Assembly: GCA_002746645.1 (NCBI GenBank) | Contig: PDPU01000028.1 | Span: 1 to 64,000 of the forward strand | Source: Gammaproteobacteria bacterium | Lineage (GTDB): Bacteria > Pseudomonadota > Gammaproteobacteria > Granulosicoccales > Granulosicoccaceae | Length of the DNA stretch: 64,000 nt | Reading direction: 5' to 3' | The notes under the pieces: generated by a model | Database searches by the model: none | Told to the model about the DNA's origin: nothing | The model's input: the letters and a program-made list of their open reading frames with translations, nothing else | Part shown: positions 40,422 to 50,311 of the stretch, one piece after another | Numbering within the stretch: position 1 is the stretch's first letter | Layout of the letters: every line of letters begins with the position of its first letter | Made by a program: the position numbers and the translations under genes

Positions 40422-41285
40422 ATGGCTGCACAGGCTGCAAGGAAGTTCGGTGAAGGCGAAGTACAGGACTTCGCCTTCACCGACAGGAACTTCGAGACAC
40501 TCCGGGAAATCGTTCGCGACAAGACGGGCATCAGCCTCTCTGACTTCAAGCGCACCCTCGTCTATGGTCGCCTTGCAAGGCGACTGCGCAAGCTCGAACT
40601 GACGAGTTTCGATGACTACTGTACGTTTCTCGAAGAAAACCCCGAAACGGAACTCGAGCATTTCACCAATGCCATTACCACCAACCTGACCGCCTTCTTC
40701 CGCGAGAACCACCATTTCGAGTTTCTTGCCAACGAACTCCTGCCGGAGCTCGTCGATACCAGACGACAACGACGCCTGCGCATCTGGTCGGCGGGTTGTT
40801 CCACCGGAGAAGAGCCCTACTCGCTCGCGATGACCCTGCGCGAATCGATACCGCACATCGACAATCTCGATGTACGCATCCTTGCGACGGACATCGACAG
40901 CAGCGTCCTCGCAGTCGCCGAAGCCGGCGTCTACGACGACGCCCGCGTGGCAGGACTGCCGGCAGCACGGCTCAAACGCTGGTTCCAGCGTGGCAGCGGT
41001 CGGAATCACGGCAAGGTCAGGGTCAGGGAGGAACTCCGGCGCCTGATCAGTTTTCGCCGGCTCAACCTCATGGATCCCTGGCCCATGCGGGGCAGTTTCG
41101 ATCTGATCATGTGCCGAAACGTGGTGATCTATTTCGACAAACAGACCCAGTCATCCCTGTTCGAGCGATTCGCCAACCAGAGCCCCCCCGACGGGCACCT
41201 GATCATCGGCCACTCCGAAAACCTGCACAGCCTCAGCGATCGCTATTCGCTGATCGGCAAGACGGTCTACCGGAAACAAGCCTGA
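40422..41285 (+). CDS. cheR: Chemotaxis receptor methyltransferase CheR
   Basis: Methylates receptor glutamates with SAM, 287 aa. It has an N-terminal helical domain and then ITTNLTAFFRENHHFEFL. The SAM site is RIWSAGCSTGEEPYSLAM, followed by FDLIMCRNVVIYFD and GHLIIGHSENL. It lies 9 bases after the receptor gene and overlaps cheD by one base. Confidence 0.96.
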   Translation: MAAQAARKFGEGEVQDFAFTDRNFETLREIVRDKTGISLSDFKRTLVYGRLARRLRKLELTSFDDYCTFLEENPETELEHFTNAITTNLTAFFRENHHFEFLANELLPELVDTRRQRRLRIWSAGCSTGEEPYSLAMTLRESIPHIDNLDVRILATDIDSSVLAVAEAGVYDDARVAGLPAARLKRWFQRGSGRNHGKVRVREELRRLISFRRLNLMDPWPMRGSFDLIMCRNVVIYFDKQTQSSLFERFANQSPPDGHLIIGHSENLHSLSDRYSLIGKTVYRKQA

Positions 41286-41950
41286 TGACGACGGCAAAAG
41301 CATCGATGCAGGCTCGCTCGCGCCTGAACCATCCCGAACGAATGGTGGTTCTGTCCGGCTTCGAGTCGCTTTCCAGCTGGTGGGACAGCCAGTTCCGGCG
41401 CCATGCGGTACGCGTCCTTCCGGGTGAGTTCTATGTCACCCGCGGAGACGAGGTGGTTTCCACCGTGCTCGGATCCTGCGTGACCGCCTGCATTCGCGAT
41501 GCAGACGCCGGCATCGGTGGCATCAACCATTTCATGTTGCCGGAAAGAACCGACAGCGATCCGCTCGCCAACTGCGAACTCGACGCAAGGGCGCGCTACG
41601 GCAGCTGTGCGATGGAACAACTCATCGACACGATCGTCGCGCACGGCGGACAACACGAACGCCTCGAGGTCAAGCTCTTCGGTGGTGCTCAGGTGTTGCC
41701 CTCCGGAACCGAAGTGGGCCGGCGCAACATCGAATTCGCACTCGCCTATCTTGCCTCCGGACGGTTGCAGCTGGCTGGCCGGGATCTGGGTGGTGTCAAT
41801 CCACGACGCCTTCTCTACTTTCCGGCAACGGGTCGCGTACTCGTGAAACGCCTGCCCGTGAGTGAAGGGAATGACGTCATCCGCGAGGAAGCCAGTTACC
41901 TCTCCCGCCTCGAAGAACGGCTGCCCGCAGCCGACTCCGATTTCTCCTGA
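41285..41950 (+). CDS. cheD: Receptor glutamine deamidase CheD
   Basis: Deamidates receptor glutamines. It is 221 aa from an ATG overlapping the cheR stop. The catalytic Cys is in [12 protein letters not shown] and the His in [19 protein letters not shown] and [19 protein letters not shown] complete the fold. About 45 residues precede the domain ([20 protein letters not shown]). CheD can also be a partner of CheC-type phosphatases, and a CheC/CheX-like gene ends this operon. Confidence 0.93.
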   Translation: MTTAKASMQARSRLNHPERMVVLSGFESLSSWWDSQFRRHAVRVLPGEFYVTRGDEVVSTVLGSCVTACIRDADAGIGGINHFMLPERTDSDPLANCELDARARYGSCAMEQLIDTIVAHGGQHERLEVKLFGGAQVLPSGTEVGRRNIEFALAYLASGRLQLAGRDLGGVNPRRLLYFPATGRVLVKRLPVSEGNDVIREEASYLSRLEERLPAADSDFS

Positions 41951-42000
41951 ACAAGCTACGCAGCGCACAGCCTGCGCCGCCACAACCTCGAGACCCAGAC

Positions 42001-43107
42001 ATGAGCAGAAAGACCCGCGTACTCATCATCGACGATTCTGCACTCGTTCGGAAGCTGCTCAGCGAACTCATCGGCTCGGCCGATGACATGGAAGTCGTGG
42101 GCACGGCCCACGATCCCTACCAGGCACGCGAGAAGATCAAGCAACTCGATCCGGATGTACTCACGCTCGATGTCGAGATGCCCAAGATGGACGGCCTCGA
42201 CTTTCTCCGTAACCTCATGCGTCTTCGACCGATGCCCGTGATCATGATTTCCAGCCTGACCCGCGATGGCGCCGACGTGACCCTCAAGGCGATGGAAATC
42301 GGCGCCGTGGACTACATCAGCAAACCGGTGCTCGGTATCGCTCAAGGTCTCACCGAGTACCGTGATGAGTTGATCACGAAACTGCGAACCGCTGCAGGCA
42401 CCCGTGTCGAAGCCCGCACGAGCAGGACCTTGCCTGTCAGCGAGAAGGCGATGGCCGTGGACGAAAAGCACAGTGCGGATGTCATCATCGATCCCGCATC
42501 GGGCGGCAGATACATCACGACCGATGCACTCGTGGCCATCGGCTCCTCCACCGGTGGCACCGAAGCCATCAAGGAGGTACTGACGCAACTGCCAGCCGAC
42601 TCACCCGGCATCGTCATCACCCAGCACATTCCCGGCAACTTCAGCGCTCCCTTTGCCGAGCGTCTGGACAAACTGTGCCGCATCAGGGTCAGCCAGGCCG
42701 AAGACGGTGAACACATCCTGCCCGGGAATGCCTATATCGCACCAGGCGACAGTCATCTTCTCGTGAAGCGAAACGGCGCTCGCTACCACTGCGCACTCAG
42801 CGACGGGCCACCGGTCAACCGCCACCGCCCCTCGGTCGATGTCCTGTTTCGCTCCGCTGCACAATGCGCCGGGCCCAATGCCCTCGGCATTCTCCTGACC
42901 GGCATGGGCGACGATGGCGCACGTGGGCTGAAGGAGATGCAGGAAGCCGGCGCGCGCACCATCTGTCAGGACGAGAAGAGCAGCGTGGTATGGGGCATGC
43001 CGGGTGCCGCCGTCAAGCTCGGTGCCGCCGATGAGGTGATCCCGCTCGACAAGGTCGCCGCTCGACTTGATTACCTGACGCGCCAGCAAGTGCGTTTTGG
43101 CACGTAA
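42001..43107 (+). CDS. cheB: Chemotaxis methylesterase CheB
   Basis: Response-regulated receptor demethylase, 368 aa. The receiver domain has phospho-Asp57 ([12 protein letters not shown]) with [10 protein letters not shown] and PVIMISSLT. The C-terminal esterase has its Ser in [11 protein letters not shown], His in [11 protein letters not shown] and Asp in [11 protein letters not shown]. The linker (about 120-165) is longer than usual. Confidence 0.96.
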   Translation: MSRKTRVLIIDDSALVRKLLSELIGSADDMEVVGTAHDPYQAREKIKQLDPDVLTLDVEMPKMDGLDFLRNLMRLRPMPVIMISSLTRDGADVTLKAMEIGAVDYISKPVLGIAQGLTEYRDELITKLRTAAGTRVEARTSRTLPVSEKAMAVDEKHSADVIIDPASGGRYITTDALVAIGSSTGGTEAIKEVLTQLPADSPGIVITQHIPGNFSAPFAERLDKLCRIRVSQAEDGEHILPGNAYIAPGDSHLLVKRNGARYHCALSDGPPVNRHRPSVDVLFRSAAQCAGPNALGILLTGMGDDGARGLKEMQEAGARTICQDEKSSVVWGMPGAAVKLGAADEVIPLDKVAARLDYLTRQQVRFGT

Positions 43108-43179
43108 GTTGTTTCACTTCCGTCGCATCGGACAAACCGTCAAGATCACTTCTTCTCAACAGCACATCAGGTACCACTC

Positions 43180-43542
43180 ATGAACATTCTCGTCGTCGAC
43201 GACAGCACCGCCATGCGCATGATCGTCATCAAGACACTTCGCGAAGCCGGCTTTGACGGTCATGACATCGATCAGGCCGCAGACGGCGCCATCGCTTTCG
43301 AGAAAATCAAGGAAAGCGTGCCCGACCTCGTGCTCTGTGACTGGAACATGCCCAACATGACCGGCCCTGAGCTCCTCACTGCCATCAAGGCAGAGAACAT
43401 CAACCCTCCCTTCGGTTTCATCACCACGGAAGGCACCGAAGAGATGCGCAGCAAGGCAAGCGAACTCGGTGCACGTTTTCTCATCGCCAAGCCCTTCACG
43501 CCTGATGCCTTCCGCGCCGAAATCGGCAAGTACATCCGTTGA
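43180..43542 (+). CDS. cheY: Chemotaxis response regulator CheY
   Basis: Single receiver domain, 120 aa, with acidic pair Asp7-Asp8, phospho-Asp54 (LVLCDWNMPNMTG), Thr82/83 and Lys104 (LIAKPFTPD). WNMP after the Asp is typical of true CheY proteins. As no flagellar motor genes are in the window, its output could be a motor encoded elsewhere, type IV pili or another target. It replaces, functionally or not, the truncated copy ahead of cheA. Confidence 0.93.
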   Translation: MNILVVDDSTAMRMIVIKTLREAGFDGHDIDQAADGAIAFEKIKESVPDLVLCDWNMPNMTGPELLTAIKAENINPPFGFITTEGTEEMRSKASELGARFLIAKPFTPDAFRAEIGKYIR

Positions 43543-43614
43543 TCCCACCAGTCGGGCGACTCGACGGCAGCGTGCGCTCCGGGTCGCCAGACGCAACGCC
43601 CAGGAGTAGAACCC

Positions 43615-44097
43615 ATGGCCAACTTCGTTGTTCCCAAGGAACAGGACGTCAAGCAGATTCTCGGCATGCTGTTCAGCGACCTCGAGATCGCGCCCAGTAC
43701 CGCAGCGCTGGCAACGGCCGATGCCGACAAGACCCTGATGGCGGTATTCATCGACGATGATGATGCCCCGGTGGCCTATTGCGCCTGCGATCACGCCTTT
43801 GCCGCCTACGCGGGCGCTTCGCTGACCATGATTCCGAAGGGTGTGGCCGAAGAAGCCGCTGCGAACGGTGACTTCTCGAAGCCGGTACTCGACAACGTTT
43901 CCGAGATCATGAACATCTGCTCGCGACTCTTCATGAACAACCGTACCCCGCACCTGCGCCTCGACAGGACCTACCCCTCTCCGGGTGAGGTGCCCGCGGA
44001 GCAGAAGTGCGATGCCGGCAGCATGGCAGCGCGCTCGGATTACGAAGTCACCATTCCGAACTACGGCCAGGGCCGAATCGCCTTTCTCTCCAGTTGA
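43615..44097 (+). CDS. Possible CheC/CheX-like protein
   Basis: 160 aa, soluble, unrecognised by name. The segment LDNVSEIMNICSRLFMN contains Glu97-x-x-Asn100, the spacing of the CheC/CheX/FliY phosphatase active site (E-x-x-N). A preceding region (MLFSDLEIAPSTAALATAD) and a following acidic-hydrophobic alternation fit a CheX-like alpha/beta layout. Only one such motif is seen, as in CheX. It lies 72 bases after cheY, so a role in CheY-phosphate removal is plausible but inferred. Confidence 0.5.
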   Translation: MANFVVPKEQDVKQILGMLFSDLEIAPSTAALATADADKTLMAVFIDDDDAPVAYCACDHAFAAYAGASLTMIPKGVAEEAAANGDFSKPVLDNVSEIMNICSRLFMNNRTPHLRLDRTYPSPGEVPAEQKCDAGSMAARSDYEVTIPNYGQGRIAFLSS

Positions 44098-44169
44098 GTT
44101 TCGCCTACCCACTTGCGGGATCGACGCTTTCAGGCCATGCTATTGGCCTGTCACAACAGTGGGGCCAAA

Positions 44170-46050
44170 ATGGAACAAGTGGTGTTCACCCATGAAATGG
44201 GCGTCGTACTGGCCGTACTCGCCTTCACCGTGTTCCTGTTCGTGACCGAGGTCGTCCGCATCGACCTTGCCGCCATCGTGGTGCTGGTGCTGCTCGGGCT
44301 CGCCAGCTACCTACCCGGGCTTCACAACCTCGCCAATCCCACCCATATCTTCGACGGCTTTGCCTCGAACGCCGTCATTTCGATCATCGCCGTGATGATC
44401 GTCGGCGCAGGACTCGACAAGACCGGCATCATGAACAAGGTGGCGGCGATGATCGTCAGACGCGGCGGCTCCACCGAAGCGCGCGTCATTCCGATCGTAT
44501 CGGGTACGGTCGGTATCATCTCGAGCTTTCTGCAGAACGTCGGTGCCGCAGCCCTCTTCCTGCCTGTCGTCAGCCGCATTTCAGGACGCACCGCCATCCC
44601 CATCGGCCGTCTTCTCATGCCGATGGGTTTCTGTGCCATTCTCGGCGGCACCATGACCATGGTGGGCTCGTCGCCACTGATTCTGCTGAACGATCTGATC
44701 GAGTCGGTAAACGCCAGCCTGCGCCCTGAACAGCAGATCGAGCACTTCGGACTCTTCTCGGTCACGCCCGTCGGCCTTGCCCTCGTCGCCTCGGGCATCA
44801 TCTATTTCGTGCTGTTCGGCAAGTGGGTGGTACCGTCACGCGACGAGAACGAATCGCGCAGCACGCGCGGCATGTCGGAGTACCTCCAGCGCGTGTACGG
44901 ACTGCATTCCGACGTGTTCGAGGTTTCGGTACCCAATGACAGCGCACTGATCGGCAAGACCCTCGCCGACATCAATTACGAGAACCATCTCTACATCATC
45001 TCCACCTTCTACCGGGGCAAGCTCTCGATGGTGCAGGTGCTCAATGCGGAAATCGCCACTCCCTGCCGGCTTGCCATCATCGGCAAGCGTTCGGTGGTGG
45101 AGCAGTTCTGCCGGGAATACGGGCTCGAACTGCATGCGCGCCTCGACGTATTCGCCGATGCCTTCTCGACCAACAATTCGGGTATCGCCGAAGTGGTCAT
45201 CGCGCCCGACAGCAAGGCGATCGGCATGAGCCCGCGTGAGCTTCTGCTCCGCAAGACCACCGGGCTTTCCCTGCTTGCCATCCATCGTGGTGATGAAATC
45301 TACAGCCATGTGCAGTCGAACAACCATGACGCCTCCAGGATAGGTCTCATGGAGTTTCAGGCGGGTGATCTCCTCGTTGCCCACAGCACCTGGGAAAACC
45401 TCAGCCGCCTCAAGAAAAACCGCGACTACATCGTCGTGACCTCGGACTTTCCCTACGAGGAACTGCGTCCCAACAAGGTCGCACCGGCGCTGCTGTTCTT
45501 CACCATCTCGCTGTGCCTGATTCTCTTCACCGACATCCGCCTGTCGCTGTGTCTGCTGACGGGCGCGGTCGGCATGCTGCTGACACGCGTGCTGTCGATC
45601 GACGAAGCCTACAGCGCCGTTGGCTGGAACACCGTATTCCTGCTCGCGAGTCTGATTCCGCTCGGGCGGGCCGTGCAGGACACGGGCACCGCCGCCTGGA
45701 TTGCACAGCGAATCATCGCGCTGCTCGATGGCTGGCCGGCCTGGTCGCTGCAGGCCGGCATCGCGTTGCTCGCCACGAGCTTCACGCTCGTGATGTCCAA
45801 CGTGGGGGCCACGGTACTGCTCGTACCACTGGCGATATCCATCGCGCTTGCCGCCGGCGCCGACCCCGCGCTCTTCGCCATCACCGTGGCGATCTCGACC
45901 TCGAACAGTTTCATCATTCCGACGCACCAGGTCAATGCACTGATCATGGGTCCGGCGGGCTACCACGTCAGCGATTTCGTGCGCGCCGGTGGCGGCATGT
46001 CGATCCTGTTCCTCGTGGTGTCGCTGGTCATGCTGAATCTGGTGTTCTGA
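44170..46050 (+). CDS. SLC13-family (divalent anion:Na+ symporter) transporter with two TrkA-C domains
   Basis: Multi-pass inner-membrane transporter, 626 aa from MEQVVFTHEMG (an ATG at 44137 is possible). The membrane domain is split by two cytoplasmic TrkA-C-like domains (about residues 220-390: EVSVPNDSALIGKTLADI and EVVIAPDSKAIGMSPRELL). The repeats SSFLQNVGAAALFLPVV and VMSNVGATVLLVPLAI are the paired SNV/NVG-type substrate segments. Sulfate, dicarboxylate or a related anion is likely. Specificity is unknown. Confidence 0.88.
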   Translation: MEQVVFTHEMGVVLAVLAFTVFLFVTEVVRIDLAAIVVLVLLGLASYLPGLHNLANPTHIFDGFASNAVISIIAVMIVGAGLDKTGIMNKVAAMIVRRGGSTEARVIPIVSGTVGIISSFLQNVGAAALFLPVVSRISGRTAIPIGRLLMPMGFCAILGGTMTMVGSSPLILLNDLIESVNASLRPEQQIEHFGLFSVTPVGLALVASGIIYFVLFGKWVVPSRDENESRSTRGMSEYLQRVYGLHSDVFEVSVPNDSALIGKTLADINYENHLYIISTFYRGKLSMVQVLNAEIATPCRLAIIGKRSVVEQFCREYGLELHARLDVFADAFSTNNSGIAEVVIAPDSKAIGMSPRELLLRKTTGLSLLAIHRGDEIYSHVQSNNHDASRIGLMEFQAGDLLVAHSTWENLSRLKKNRDYIVVTSDFPYEELRPNKVAPALLFFTISLCLILFTDIRLSLCLLTGAVGMLLTRVLSIDEAYSAVGWNTVFLLASLIPLGRAVQDTGTAAWIAQRIIALLDGWPAWSLQAGIALLATSFTLVMSNVGATVLLVPLAISIALAAGADPALFAITVAISTSNSFIIPTHQVNALIMGPAGYHVSDFVRAGGGMSILFLVVSLVMLNLVF

Positions 46051-46161
46051 CCCCCCTGGTCAGACCGCGGCATCGAAGTGTGCCCGGCATCTCGTTTTTC
46101 CACTCCATGATCGGCATCAGCCGCCGCTAGACTCCGATGTCTCACCACGCTGTTTCGAGCA

Positions 46162-48177
46162 GTGCATACATCACCAACGGGTATCGACGATCAACTTGCA
46201 GGAACCATGGCGCACCTCAGCGTGCCCATCTGGGTGTTCGATGTCGAGAACACTCGCTTCCTCTGGGCCAACAAGTCCGGCCTGGCGTTCTGGAACGCCG
46301 AATCGCTGGACGAACTGCGATCACGCGACCTCTCCGACACTTCCCGTTCCGCGCTCAATCGACTGCAGCAGATTCTTCGTGAGTGCAACGAATCGCAGTG
46401 TTCGGTTGAGGAACGCTGGACGCTGTTTCCGGAAGGAGAATCCACGGCGACGGATGTAGTGCTGTCACCCGTTGTCTGTGTCGACGGACACACTGCGCTG
46501 CTCGTGCACGTGAAATTCTTCGATCAGAAGGAGTGCGCTTCGGCATCGGCTCACAGCACTCAGGCCCTGCTGCACACCTCGGCCATGATCTCGCTCTACG
46601 ACACCGATCTTTCGCTGCTTTATGCCAACCCGGCAGCGCGCAGCGTCGCCAATCACACCAATGAGCCTTTGAACGAGCGCATCCGGGACAGGCAGGATCT
46701 CGAGCATATCCTGCTGAAGCTCGAGCAGAACGGTGAGTACGATACCGAAGTCGTGGTCAATACCCGCAATGGCGAGGCCTGGCACCACATGGTGTTCGAG
46801 GAAACCGCCAACGCCCATACCGGCGGGCGTTCCATTCTCTGCAGCGCCACTGACGTCACCCAGCGCCGGCTCATGCAGCAGGAAGCGAATCGACTGGCGT
46901 ATACCGACGACCTGACCGGACTGGCCAACCGGGTGTCACTGGTGCAACAACTCAAGACCCGCTGTTGCCACCCTGCTCCGTTCAGCCTGCTGTTCATGGA
47001 TCTGAACCGCTTCAAGCTCATCAACGACACACTCGGTCATTCGGTCGGCGACTCGCTGCTGATCAACGTGGCCTCACGGCTCAGGAAGCACACCGACGGC
47101 AGCGAACTGTTCGTCGCGCGTCTCGGTGGCGATGAATTCGTGCTGGTACTCGATGAAATCATCGAGCGCGATGCGCTCGAGGAATACTGCAACGCGCTGC
47201 TCGAACGTCTCGGCAAACCCTACCATGTCGACGATCACCGTCTCCATGTGGTACCGAGCCTCGGCATCTGCCGCTACCCGATCGACGGCAGCACCGTATC
47301 GACACTGCTGAGAAACGCCGATCTCGCGATGTACAAGGCCAAGAACAGCAACAGCGGACGCTGCTTCTTCGAGCCGAGCATGAATACCGGCATCGCCGAT
47401 CGACTCGCACTCGAGAACGATCTCGTGGACGCCGTGAAACTCGCACAGTTCGAGGTCTTCTACCAACCGCGCATCGACACGGCCAGTCTCGAGGTGATCT
47501 GCATGGAAGCGCTGATGCGCTGGCGTCACCCCACCCGTGGACTGGTCAGCCCCGGCGCCTTCATCCCGGTCGCCGAGGAAACCGGACTGATCATCGAGAT
47601 GGGACGTTTCGTGCTCGAGAACGCCATGCGCCAGCAGTTGCACTGGCAAAGGAATGGTCACTCCGTGCGGATTTCGGTCAACATTTCACCGGTTCAGTTC
47701 AACTCCCCGAATCTGATCGACACCATCAACCAGGTGCAGTCAGCCGTGGGATGCGACCCCGGCAACATCGAACTCGAGATTACCGAATCGATGCTGCTCG
47801 GCAACAACGACGTCTCCAGCATCCTGACGTCGCTGCATGATGCGGGCTATCACCTGGCCATCGACGACTTCGGCACCGGCTACTCGAATCTCGCCTATCT
47901 GCAGAGATACCCGATCAGCAGCCTCAAGATCGACCGCTCGTTCATGATCAACACCGACCAGATGGTCATTGCCTCGATGATCCTGCAGATGGGCAGGATG
48001 CTCGGCTTGAACGTGGTCGCCGAAGGCGTCGAAACGGCCGAGCAGGTCGCATGGCTCAAGGACAACAAGTGCGACGAGATGCAGGGCTTTCACTTCGCGA
48101 AACCGATGTCACCGACGGACTGCGACCGATTCCTCGAACGCTGGTCGAATCAACACCCGCTCGGACACGCTGCCTGA
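46162..48177 (+). CDS. PAS-GGDEF-EAL cyclic-di-GMP enzyme
   Basis: 671 aa, no membrane segments. Two PAS-like regions (about 15-115 and 128-240) precede a GGDEF domain with intact RLGGDEFVL and an EAL domain with intact CMEALMRWRHP, DDFGTGYSNLAYL and EGVETAEQ. Both synthesis and breakdown of cyclic di-GMP are therefore possible. The GTG start is the likeliest for the frame. Proximity to the chemotaxis operon suggests a shared motility or adhesion output. Confidence 0.9.
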   Translation: MHTSPTGIDDQLAGTMAHLSVPIWVFDVENTRFLWANKSGLAFWNAESLDELRSRDLSDTSRSALNRLQQILRECNESQCSVEERWTLFPEGESTATDVVLSPVVCVDGHTALLVHVKFFDQKECASASAHSTQALLHTSAMISLYDTDLSLLYANPAARSVANHTNEPLNERIRDRQDLEHILLKLEQNGEYDTEVVVNTRNGEAWHHMVFEETANAHTGGRSILCSATDVTQRRLMQQEANRLAYTDDLTGLANRVSLVQQLKTRCCHPAPFSLLFMDLNRFKLINDTLGHSVGDSLLINVASRLRKHTDGSELFVARLGGDEFVLVLDEIIERDALEEYCNALLERLGKPYHVDDHRLHVVPSLGICRYPIDGSTVSTLLRNADLAMYKAKNSNSGRCFFEPSMNTGIADRLALENDLVDAVKLAQFEVFYQPRIDTASLEVICMEALMRWRHPTRGLVSPGAFIPVAEETGLIIEMGRFVLENAMRQQLHWQRNGHSVRISVNISPVQFNSPNLIDTINQVQSAVGCDPGNIELEITESMLLGNNDVSSILTSLHDAGYHLAIDDFGTGYSNLAYLQRYPISSLKIDRSFMINTDQMVIASMILQMGRMLGLNVVAEGVETAEQVAWLKDNKCDEMQGFHFAKPMSPTDCDRFLERWSNQHPLGHAA

Positions 48178-48228
48178 GCGGCTTGAGCAGCTACCAAAGC
48201 CACCGTCACCGGGGTCGCAGGAGATCAC

Positions 48229-49353
48229 TCAACGCAACTGCAGCCAGATACGCGCCGCCAGCCGTTCACGTTCTTCGGAGAGTGGCCAGATGCCCGGTGA
48301 CGGTCGCTTGTCGAGCAGTTCCGGCACCAGCATGATCAACTCCGCGAACAGAAACTCGACAATCTCGTCAGGCACGCTGCTGGCGATGAAATTGACCGGA
48401 AAGCCCTGATTGATCAGGTAGAGACAACGCCCATCGCGCATGTGACAGGCATCGACATGCGGGTGAATGGACTCCATTCTTTCGCTGCCGTCACGAAGGC
48501 TGTCGAGATCGATTTCGTGATCCTTCGAGGCGCCACTGGCAATGAAGCAACCATCGGGCAATGACTGAAGGCATTCGCGATCGATGGAGCAGTGCCCACT
48601 CGCACCCAGCACGAGAAACGGTGCAGGTTCGCTGACCGTCGGCGTCGTCAGGACATGGCCGTCCACGGCCGCTGCTACCTGACGGATGTCGTCGCTGTCG
48701 TGCACGGACACCTGCATGCCCCGTGCGCTCAGACCTCGGGCACAACCGCTGCCGACCCAGCCGTAACCCAACAATGTCGCACGACGACCACTCAGCGACA
48801 GGCCGAGTTCTCGGAGGACGGTATCGATCGAGGCCGCCACGGCATCACCGACCATGCGTCCCTCGATTTCCTTGAGTCGCGTCTGGGCACAGTTGAGTTG
48901 CGGGATGCGCAACTCCGGCAGGGACTCGGCGACCCAGACGCCTTGCTTGGTGATTTCGACGGCACCGGCAACGAGGTCGATGTCATCGGCGAAGGCTTCG
49001 TGCAATGCACGAATGGCGTAACCACCGACCTCGTGTATGAGGAGTTCCCTGCCGCTGTCACGGCAGCGGGCGAGACTCGCACCAAGCTCGTCTGCAACCG
49101 TCTGCCGCAGCGCTTCGTAGGAAGGCGTGACGACACGGATGCCGGCTTCGCGCAATTGCTGCACGACGGTATCCTGACCCGAATAGCCGATACCGATCAC
49201 CACATCGATCGGTACGTGCCGATGCAGCAGCAACAGCAGCCGCAGCGTGTCTGCGTAGAGATGCTGCACCACGAACTGCCGCACCTCGGGATACCGGCGA
49301 AGACCGATGCGCTTCGCCGTTTCACCGAGAAAATCCGGGTAATGCGCATTCAT
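48229..49353 (-). CDS. S-adenosylhomocysteine hydrolase-like NAD-binding protein
   Basis: 374 aa, shorter than true AdoHcy hydrolases (about 430). The Rossmann site is LLGYGWVGSGCARGL (194-208), and NCAQTRLKEIEGRMVG (154-169) aligns by eye with NDSVTKSKFDNLYG of the enzyme. There the catalytic Lys of VTK is Arg159 and the Asp of FDN is not kept, so standard hydrolase activity is doubtful. The N-terminal half contains VVIGIGYSGQD and LLIHEVGGYAI, similar to the divergent family. The ATG overlaps the preceding methyltransferase stop, indicating a shared job. Confidence 0.7.
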   Translation of the reverse strand: MNAHYPDFLGETAKRIGLRRYPEVRQFVVQHLYADTLRLLLLLHRHVPIDVVIGIGYSGQDTVVQQLREAGIRVVTPSYEALRQTVADELGASLARCRDSGRELLIHEVGGYAIRALHEAFADDIDLVAGAVEITKQGVWVAESLPELRIPQLNCAQTRLKEIEGRMVGDAVAASIDTVLRELGLSLSGRRATLLGYGWVGSGCARGLSARGMQVSVHDSDDIRQVAAAVDGHVLTTPTVSEPAPFLVLGASGHCSIDRECLQSLPDGCFIASGASKDHEIDLDSLRDGSERMESIHPHVDACHMRDGRCLYLINQGFPVNFIASSVPDEIVEFLFAELIMLVPELLDKRPSPGIWPLSEERERLAARIWLQLR

Positions 49354-50216
49354 GACGATCGGCGCGGCTTCAGCACGTACAGCACGTCGTTGGCCGCCCC
49401 CTTGCAGAACGGCAGGCGCCCAAGCGAGTTCGACAGCAGCAGATCGGCGGGTTTCAGGGGCCCCCACTCGAAGGTGCGGGACCGCAGATGGTTGAACAGG
49501 CTACCGAGACGATTCTCGGGATGGTAGCGCCGGCTGGCCATCGGCAGATAGGGAATGACGGAGAGGTAGCCGAGACCCTGCGTGAACTGCAGTTCGAAGC
49601 CATTGCCGAGAATGTCCATCCATTCCTCGCGGCGCAGACGAATCTTGTGTTCGGCATAGTGCAGGTGCGGCAGCTTGAAACGATCGAGACGGTACATCTG
49701 CGGCAGCGTCACGATCACGGTTGCAGTGTCGGGAATCCAGCTCGACAGCTGGTCGAGAATACGCACCAGTTCGTCCCGGTCTTCCGTCAGATGTTCGAGC
49801 ACATCCAGCATCATCACCACATCCGGCTGCCAGGGCATGCGTCCGGCGGGCGGCGCGGGATTGAGCAGATCGACGAGCGCGTCGGGCTTGAAATCAGGCT
49901 CGTAGTCGATACCGAAATACCTGAATTGCAGGCCGATCTCAGTGAGATAACGCCTTGCCACCTGGGTGCCGCAACCCACGTCCAGAATGGCGGGATTGTC
50001 GATCCCGATCCGGTCCAACACCTGCTTCACCAGATGAAACTTGACGTGATTGAACAGGTTGCGATCGGGTGTCTGCAACAGCCGTTCACTCAGATAGACC
50101 GAGCGTTCGGCCGCCGGTGCCTGACGGGCTACCTTGCCTGTCGAAGGCGCCTGAACGGGACTGCCGTTGACGATGACCGAAACATCGGACGCGGTCGTGA
50201 TTTGCAGGTTTTCCAC
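49350..50216 (-). CDS. SAM-dependent methyltransferase paired with an SAHH-like protein
   Basis: Class I methyltransferase of 288 aa. Motif I is AILDVGCGTQVARRYL (about 76-91), the ribose contact is YFGIDYEPDFKPD, and VVMMLDVLEHLTEDRDELVR is the usual post-II segment. The first 50 residues are variable. The C-terminal third (about 190-288: HLHYAEHKIRLRREEWMDIL, then aromatic-rich) would bind the substrate. No substrate can be named. Translationally coupled to the SAHH-like gene. Confidence 0.82.
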   Translation of the reverse strand: MENLQITTASDVSVIVNGSPVQAPSTGKVARQAPAAERSVYLSERLLQTPDRNLFNHVKFHLVKQVLDRIGIDNPAILDVGCGTQVARRYLTEIGLQFRYFGIDYEPDFKPDALVDLLNPAPPAGRMPWQPDVVMMLDVLEHLTEDRDELVRILDQLSSWIPDTATVIVTLPQMYRLDRFKLPHLHYAEHKIRLRREEWMDILGNGFELQFTQGLGYLSVIPYLPMASRRYHPENRLGSLFNHLRSRTFEWGPLKPADLLLSNSLGRLPFCKGAANDVLYVLKPRRSS

Positions 50217-50311
50217 CGATCGAACTCCACAGCAGCTACAACGAGCGCGCCAGTGTAGTTCGCTGCGGAAGATTGTTATGTTGCAGATTGCTGCAGAATC
50301 ACGGCAAATTG

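Noticed and set aside
38304..41009. Long open frame on the minus strand opposite mcp and cheR
   Set aside because: It is antisense to two well-recognised genes, has no domain character, and such mirror frames are common in high-GC sequence.
35448..44097. Flagellar chemotaxis region
   Set aside because: No fli, flh or mot genes are found in the window, so the output cannot be assigned to flagella.
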